This document shows positions 12,001 through 18,000 of a stretch of 64,000 bases of DNA, piece after piece (position 1 is the stretch's first letter; each line of letters starts with the position of its first letter). Under the pieces are notes generated by a model, which saw only the letters and a list, made by a program, of their open reading frames with translations, searched no databases and had not been told where the DNA came from. Location of the stretch: NCBI RefSeq assembly GCF_005863245.1, contig NZ_VBUT01000001.1, positions 310,001 through 374,000 of the forward strand. The letters are read 5' to 3'. Made by a program: the position numbers and the translations under genes. The DNA comes from Nocardia cyriacigeorgica (lineage in GTDB: Bacteria; Actinomycetota; Actinomycetes; Mycobacteriales; Mycobacteriaceae).

Positions 12001-15000
12001 TGCCGTGCACACGATCCCAGATCGCACCGAAATGATCGCTGTGGCGGACGCCGTCGAGCAGCGGTCCGAGGGTGTCCAACCGTGCTCGCACCGCGCGCAC
12101 GCCTGCCCGGAACGCCGCCGGGTGGTACGCCGAGACCGAGCGGACCACGCCCGATTTCCAATAGGCGTTCTTGGCCAGCTTCAGCGCATCCTGGTACGCG
12201 GCGACGAACGCTTGCTCGAGCGCGGTGACGCCGGGGCGCTTCAGGTCGAACCTGCCGGTGAAATCGGCATCGGCGCGGAAGGACAGCGCGAAGGCCTCGG
12301 CGGCCCGGTCCAGCATCAGCTTCACGTATTCGTCTCGGCTGAGCGACAGTTGAGGCAGCGGCTCGCCGGCATCGGCGGCGGACAGTTCCGCGAGCCGGGC
12401 GCCGCGCACCAGCTCCCGCACCTGTTCGGCCGGATCGGCGGCGCGATCGAGCACCAGGGTGTTCGTGGCCGGGTCGTATCCCGCGACGGGGCCGAGATCC
12501 TGCCTGCCGTTCGGCTGCCTGCCCAGGCGGGCCTCCGGTTCGGTGCTGAACCGCACGTCCACCCCGAGGCGGTCGAGGGTGTGCATCGCCCAGTTGATCA
12601 ACGTCGAGTTCCTGGGGTTGAACACCAGATCACGCAGCTGTGTCGCGGCGTGATCGCTCAGGGACTCGCCGGAGGTGTTGTCGGGATCGGGCTCGAACCG
12701 GACAACGGCGGTATCGGGTTCGCCCTCGGACCGCACGGCCGCGGCATCCGGCTCGCCCTCGGACCGCACAACGCCGACATCAGGTTCGGACTCGGCGCGG
12801 ACGACGGCAGTATCAGTTTCGCCCGCAGGCCGCGCAACCCCGGCGTCAGGTTCGGACTCGCTCCGCACGACCCCGGCATCGGGTTCCGCAGATCGCGGAG
12901 GAGGCGTCTCGTCCGGACGAACCGGTGCGTCACCGGCATCCCGCCGCACGTGCAGTACACCCGTCGGGTCGCGGTCCACCCGCACCGCGGGCCGATCTCC
13001 GGCAGCCTGCGGGCCGGCCAGATCCCGGCGGACGAAGTCGGTGATCTCATCGACCAGACGCGCTCGTTCGGCAGAGGCTCTGGTGTGCTGCTCGGTCAGT
13101 TCCGCGAGGATGCGCACATCGTCGGTCTCGCCCAGCTCGGGGTGACGGGTGAATACGTCGAGGATCTCGGGCCGGGTGTTCGGCAGCTCGTCGCCGGACC
13201 GGCCCGCCGTCGCCAGCAGTCTGTCGACCACCCGGTCCCAATCGGCTTCGATCCGCATCACCGCACGCGCGGCCGCGGATTCGGCGCGCAGCAATGCCGC
13301 GATCGCGCGCGCGGCCTCCGGCGAGGACGGCACGTATTCGTCCATGCCCTCGGGCGAGCGCGGGCGCTGCTCGGCATCCCATTGCGCGCCAGCGTCTTTG
13401 GCCGGTCCGGAATCCGCGTCGGCGGGATCGAACATCGGGTGAGCGAGCAGATGCGCGAGCGCGGCCTCGCGCGCGTGGGCGCGGGCCTGCGGGGAATCGG
13501 CGGCGCGCACCGCATCCGCGTAAGCGTCCAGGTACGCCGATTCCAGCTCCGCGCGGACGGCGGCGTCGACGGCATCGCGGATCGGGGCGGCCCCGGTGTC
13601 GTAGCCCGCCTGACGCAGTTCGGCGCGGAACTCGGCCACCCGGGCGATCGCGTCCGCCTCGGCCCGGCGGTGAGCGGCGATGTGCTCGCCGCGGTCGAGG
13701 CCACGGATGCGGGCCGGAATCGTCTCCACCCGGCCCGCGACCACGGCATCGGTCAGCGCCGCCGCCCGCACCAGCGCCGCCGCCTGCGCGACCAGATCGC
13801 GTTCGCGGGTGCCGACGAAGACCTCCATGGTTCGCCCGTCGAAGGCATCGGGCAGGGCGGCCCCCGCGCCGGGCTCCTCGAGGCGGACCAGCACATCGGC
13901 CGCCCGCAACGTCGCCAGCGCGGCCCGCCCGGACTCGGTGCGCGCCAGCAATTGCCGCACCTCGGCCAGTGCCGGATCGACCGGACGAATCAGCCAGCCG
14001 TCCGGTTGGCCGGCGTCGCGGACGAGGTCGTGGGGATCGGCGGAATCCGGGTCGGTTACAGCTCGAACGTCCCCTGTTCCGGCCAGGTCCCGTCCGGGCG
14101 GCGGTGCGCCGTCGCCCACGCCTTCGCCCGCGCGCACACCGGATGGATCGCCGGTGCGTCCGTCCGGCTGCGCAGCGTCTGCTTGTCGATCGTCAGCCGG
14201 TGTTCCAGCGTCGGGTCGTCCGTCGACTGCGCCCGCACCAGGTACTCGATCACGTTGCGGTCCTCGTGGATCCGCCGCATCGTCGCCTGCCACCGGGTCG
14301 GATGGATCTGCCGCGCCCGGATCGGCTGCCCGGTCTCGATCGCCTGGTCGAACATCTGCCCGATCACCGCCGGCGGCAGGCTCGGATGCTCGGTCACCAC
14401 GCCCGTCCGGGAGTCCACCACGTAGTTCCCCAGGCCGATCCCCTGCCCCGATGGCAGCGTCGGCCGGCACACCCACCCGTGCCGGGACCGATGGATCCGG
14501 AACTGCCGGCCCGGAAAGATCTCGGCCAGATGGTGTTCCACTTGTTGCCTGGTCTGGAGTCGATCCATCGTCGTGCTCCTGCTTCGGTTGCGCCTGGTCC
14601 GCCGGTGCGGCGACATCTGCCGGGAGATCGATATAGAACATCGCCGCGCTGTTGTCGACCAGCAGGCGCGGCGGCGTATCGGAGGTCCTGCCGTGCTGCG
14701 GATCCCACCACACCGGGCCGTCCGCGCCCAGCGGATACACCACCAGCGTGACATGGCCGTTGTCGTAGACCGGTTTGCCGTCATCGGTGAACAGCTTCTG
14801 GCCCGTGTCGGGATCGGTGGCGTGCCAGTTGTTGGCCACCACCGCGGCCGAACCCGGCCCCAGCGAGTCGATGTAGCGGTGCAGCCCGTGGAACTGCACC
14901 GGAATCGGCACACTCGAATTCTGCCGCCACTCCCGGCCGAGCCACTCGGCGATGCGCCGGTCGCCGTCGGGTTCACCGCCGATCGTATCGATGGGCGCGT

Positions 15001-18000
15001 CGGCGAAGTCCTCGCTCAGCCACCGCGGGAAGGCCACCTGCGGATCCCCGAAGAACGACGCCAAAGCCGCCAGCACGCAATCGACACAGTTGGTGGAGCG
15101 ACCGAGGACCTCGGGGCCGCCATCGTTGATCAACTGCCCGTAGTCGTTGGTGCGCGGGTCGGCACCGATCAGGAACCGATCGCCGTCGCGCAGCGCGTCC
15201 TGCACCCGGGCCTGGTGCACCGGATCTTCGAGCACGTCCAGGTAGTTCGGCGCGATCTCCCGAGTCGCGGGAATGGCGTCGAGCCGGGACGGGGTGTTCG
15301 CCGCGGCGATGTCGTTGCTCAGCTGCCCGAGATCCGCGTCGCTGAAACCGAGGCCGGTGCCGAGGTTCGGATTGAGCGGGCCGAGCCCGAGATGGCGGCG
15401 CAGATCGTTGACGATCACGGCCGGGTCGTCGTCGGCGGTGCGGATGCCGGGGCCGGGCTCCTCGCCCGCCCGGACCCGAACGTGGGCGGCATCGGCGTCG
15501 GCCGTCGCGACGATGTCGATGAGCAGGCGGTCGCCGTTGCGCAGTCGCGGGCCGTTGTCGAGCAGGTCATCGACGGTGCGCTGCATGTGGCCGGTCACCG
15601 CACGGACACCGGCGGCGTCCAGCGTGCCGTCGCTGTCGACGTGGACGCGCACCGTGGCGACCGTGACGGGCGAGCCGTCGTTGTGGAAGCGGGCCGCGTC
15701 GAACACGGGGGTGGTGCGGTCGCCCGGGAGCCCGTTGGGCCCGAGCTCCGGTCGCCGCACCGGAGTGGTCCGGTCACCGTCCGGTGTTTGATGGCGCAGG
15801 GCCTCACGCAGGCGGGGGGCGTCGGGGGTTGGGGCGGCTGCCTGGAGGTCGTCGGCGGTGCGGTCGGTGGTTGGAGCGTCGCCGGCCGCGCGATCGGCGG
15901 CGGCAGGGCCGGTAAGGGTGCCGTCGTCCGGGCTGCCGTCGTCGGGGCGGTCGCCGATGCGGGCGTCGCCGTCGAGGGCATCGGCCGAATCGTCCGGCGC
16001 CAACCTGCTCGCCTCGACACCGCCGATGATGTCCATCGGCACCGGCTGCCCGTCGCGATTCAGGTCGAACCGGCGGATGGTCACCTCACCGTGTTCAGAG
16101 GTGTGCGCGAGGTAGTACTCGATCTCCAGGGTGCCGTCGCGATGAGCACGCAGCAGCGCTTTCCGTGCGTCGATCAGTGCCTCGCCCGCGGGATCGCTGT
16201 CGAGGGCCCGCAGCTGTTCCGGGGTCGCCCGCAGCAGAGTGGCGAGGTTGGTGTCGATGGCCAGGGTGCGACGCAGGTATTCCGGTGAACCCTGTTGTGC
16301 GCTCACGGTTTTCGACCCACCGAGCGTAGAACCGACACCCTTGGCCTCGACCACGACCAGCTTCGGCGGCCTCCCGTCGGTGCCCGGTTGCAGTGCGGCG
16401 ATATCGACGGTATTGGCCCCGTCGAACGCGCCGGGGAACGGCGTCAGCTGCACCGCGCCGGGTCGCAATGCCGGATCCAGCACGAACGCGGTGGCGCCGA
16501 GCTCGCCGAGCAACTTGGAGGTGGCCACCATGTCCTGGCCGAGGTCGTTGTACCGTTCGGCCTCCGCGCGCAGCTCGCCGAGCCGGATCAACTGCGCGAT
16601 CCGCTCCGCCTCCGGAATGTCCTGGGCGCCGGCGATCCGGTTGATATGCCGCTGGATCTCGGCCTCGAGCTTCTTCGGCGCGAGATCGTGGATATCGGTG
16701 ATCCCGAACTCGCCCATATGCTGCTTGACCAGGGTGCCGAGCGCGTCACGCTCCGCTTGCAAGGCAATGCGATCCGCCGACGCCTGCGCCAGCCGATCCG
16801 CGATCGCCGCATCGGTCACCTGGTAGGGGGTCTCGGGCCCCGGCTGCGCTTCGTACAGGTAGCCGTAGGAGGTGCGCGGGTCGGGGATCCAGCCCCTGGC
16901 GTCACGCAGCTGGAAATTCTTGTCCCGCCAGGTGTTCGGCGGGTCGTCACGGTGATGCCAGTTGCCGTCGTTGCCCCGGTACATCCCCTCCGGGACGGCG
17001 CGCAGCGGCGCGGACTGGTTGCCCTCCCCGGCGCCCACCCGCCGGTCGGCATCGAGTCCACCGGCCGCGGGCACCGTCTCGCCGAGCGGGTGCAGCGGAT
17101 TGCCCGCGGCGTCGTAGACGACGCCGTAGGTGCCACGCACGTCGCGTGGCAGCGTGGGCGGAAAACCCTCGACCCGCCCCGCGCCCGGATCGCGCACCAT
17201 GATGGTGCCGTTCTCGTTGACCAGCACATACGCGTGCGCGCCCACCCGGTACCGGTTGGTCGGCCCCGAGTAGTCGTCCACCACCAGCGCCGCCGAACCG
17301 GGCCCGAGCACAAGCAGCTGATCGGCGATGTCCTGATGCCCGTCGAACGGCCGCAGCCGCCCACCCGCGGCCGCCTCGACCTCCCCCGCGGACATGCCCT
17401 CCGGCCCGACCGGATGCACCGGTGGCGTGATCGCCCGACTGCCGGTCAGCTCCCGGAGCAGGCGCAGCGCCAGCTCGGCGCGGCGACCCCGCCGTGCGGC
17501 GGCACCGTCACGGACATCCTCGGATCGCGTGGTCGGCGTCGTATCCGATGAGTCGGCGACCGGCGCGCCCTCCCGCGAGCCGATCCGGTTGCTGCCGGGG
17601 CCGTTGTCCCGGCTGGAGACACCGCCCGCCGACAGGTCCGGCGGTGGGATGACGAACATCGGAGCCGGGAGCGCGGACCCGTCGAAGTCGCCGGTGTCCG
17701 GACGCCGAGCAGGATCGGTCGAGCGGACCAGCGGATCGCCCGCGTCTGCTGGCGAGCCGTCGGCGGCGTCGACAAGGCCGGGACGCGCGGTCCGATCGGC
17801 TGCGGACAGCTCGTCCCGATTCCGGAGGGGAGTCTGCGCGTCCGAGTCGGAAGGGTCAGCGTCGCGGTCCCGGCCGGGTTGATCGTCGCGTCCAGCAGCC
17901 GCGTCGTCACCCCGTTCGCGATCGCCGCCGCGCACCTGGTCACCGCGAACACGATCCGTGCCGCCCAGCTCATCGCCACGCGCGCGATCGGCACCACCCA

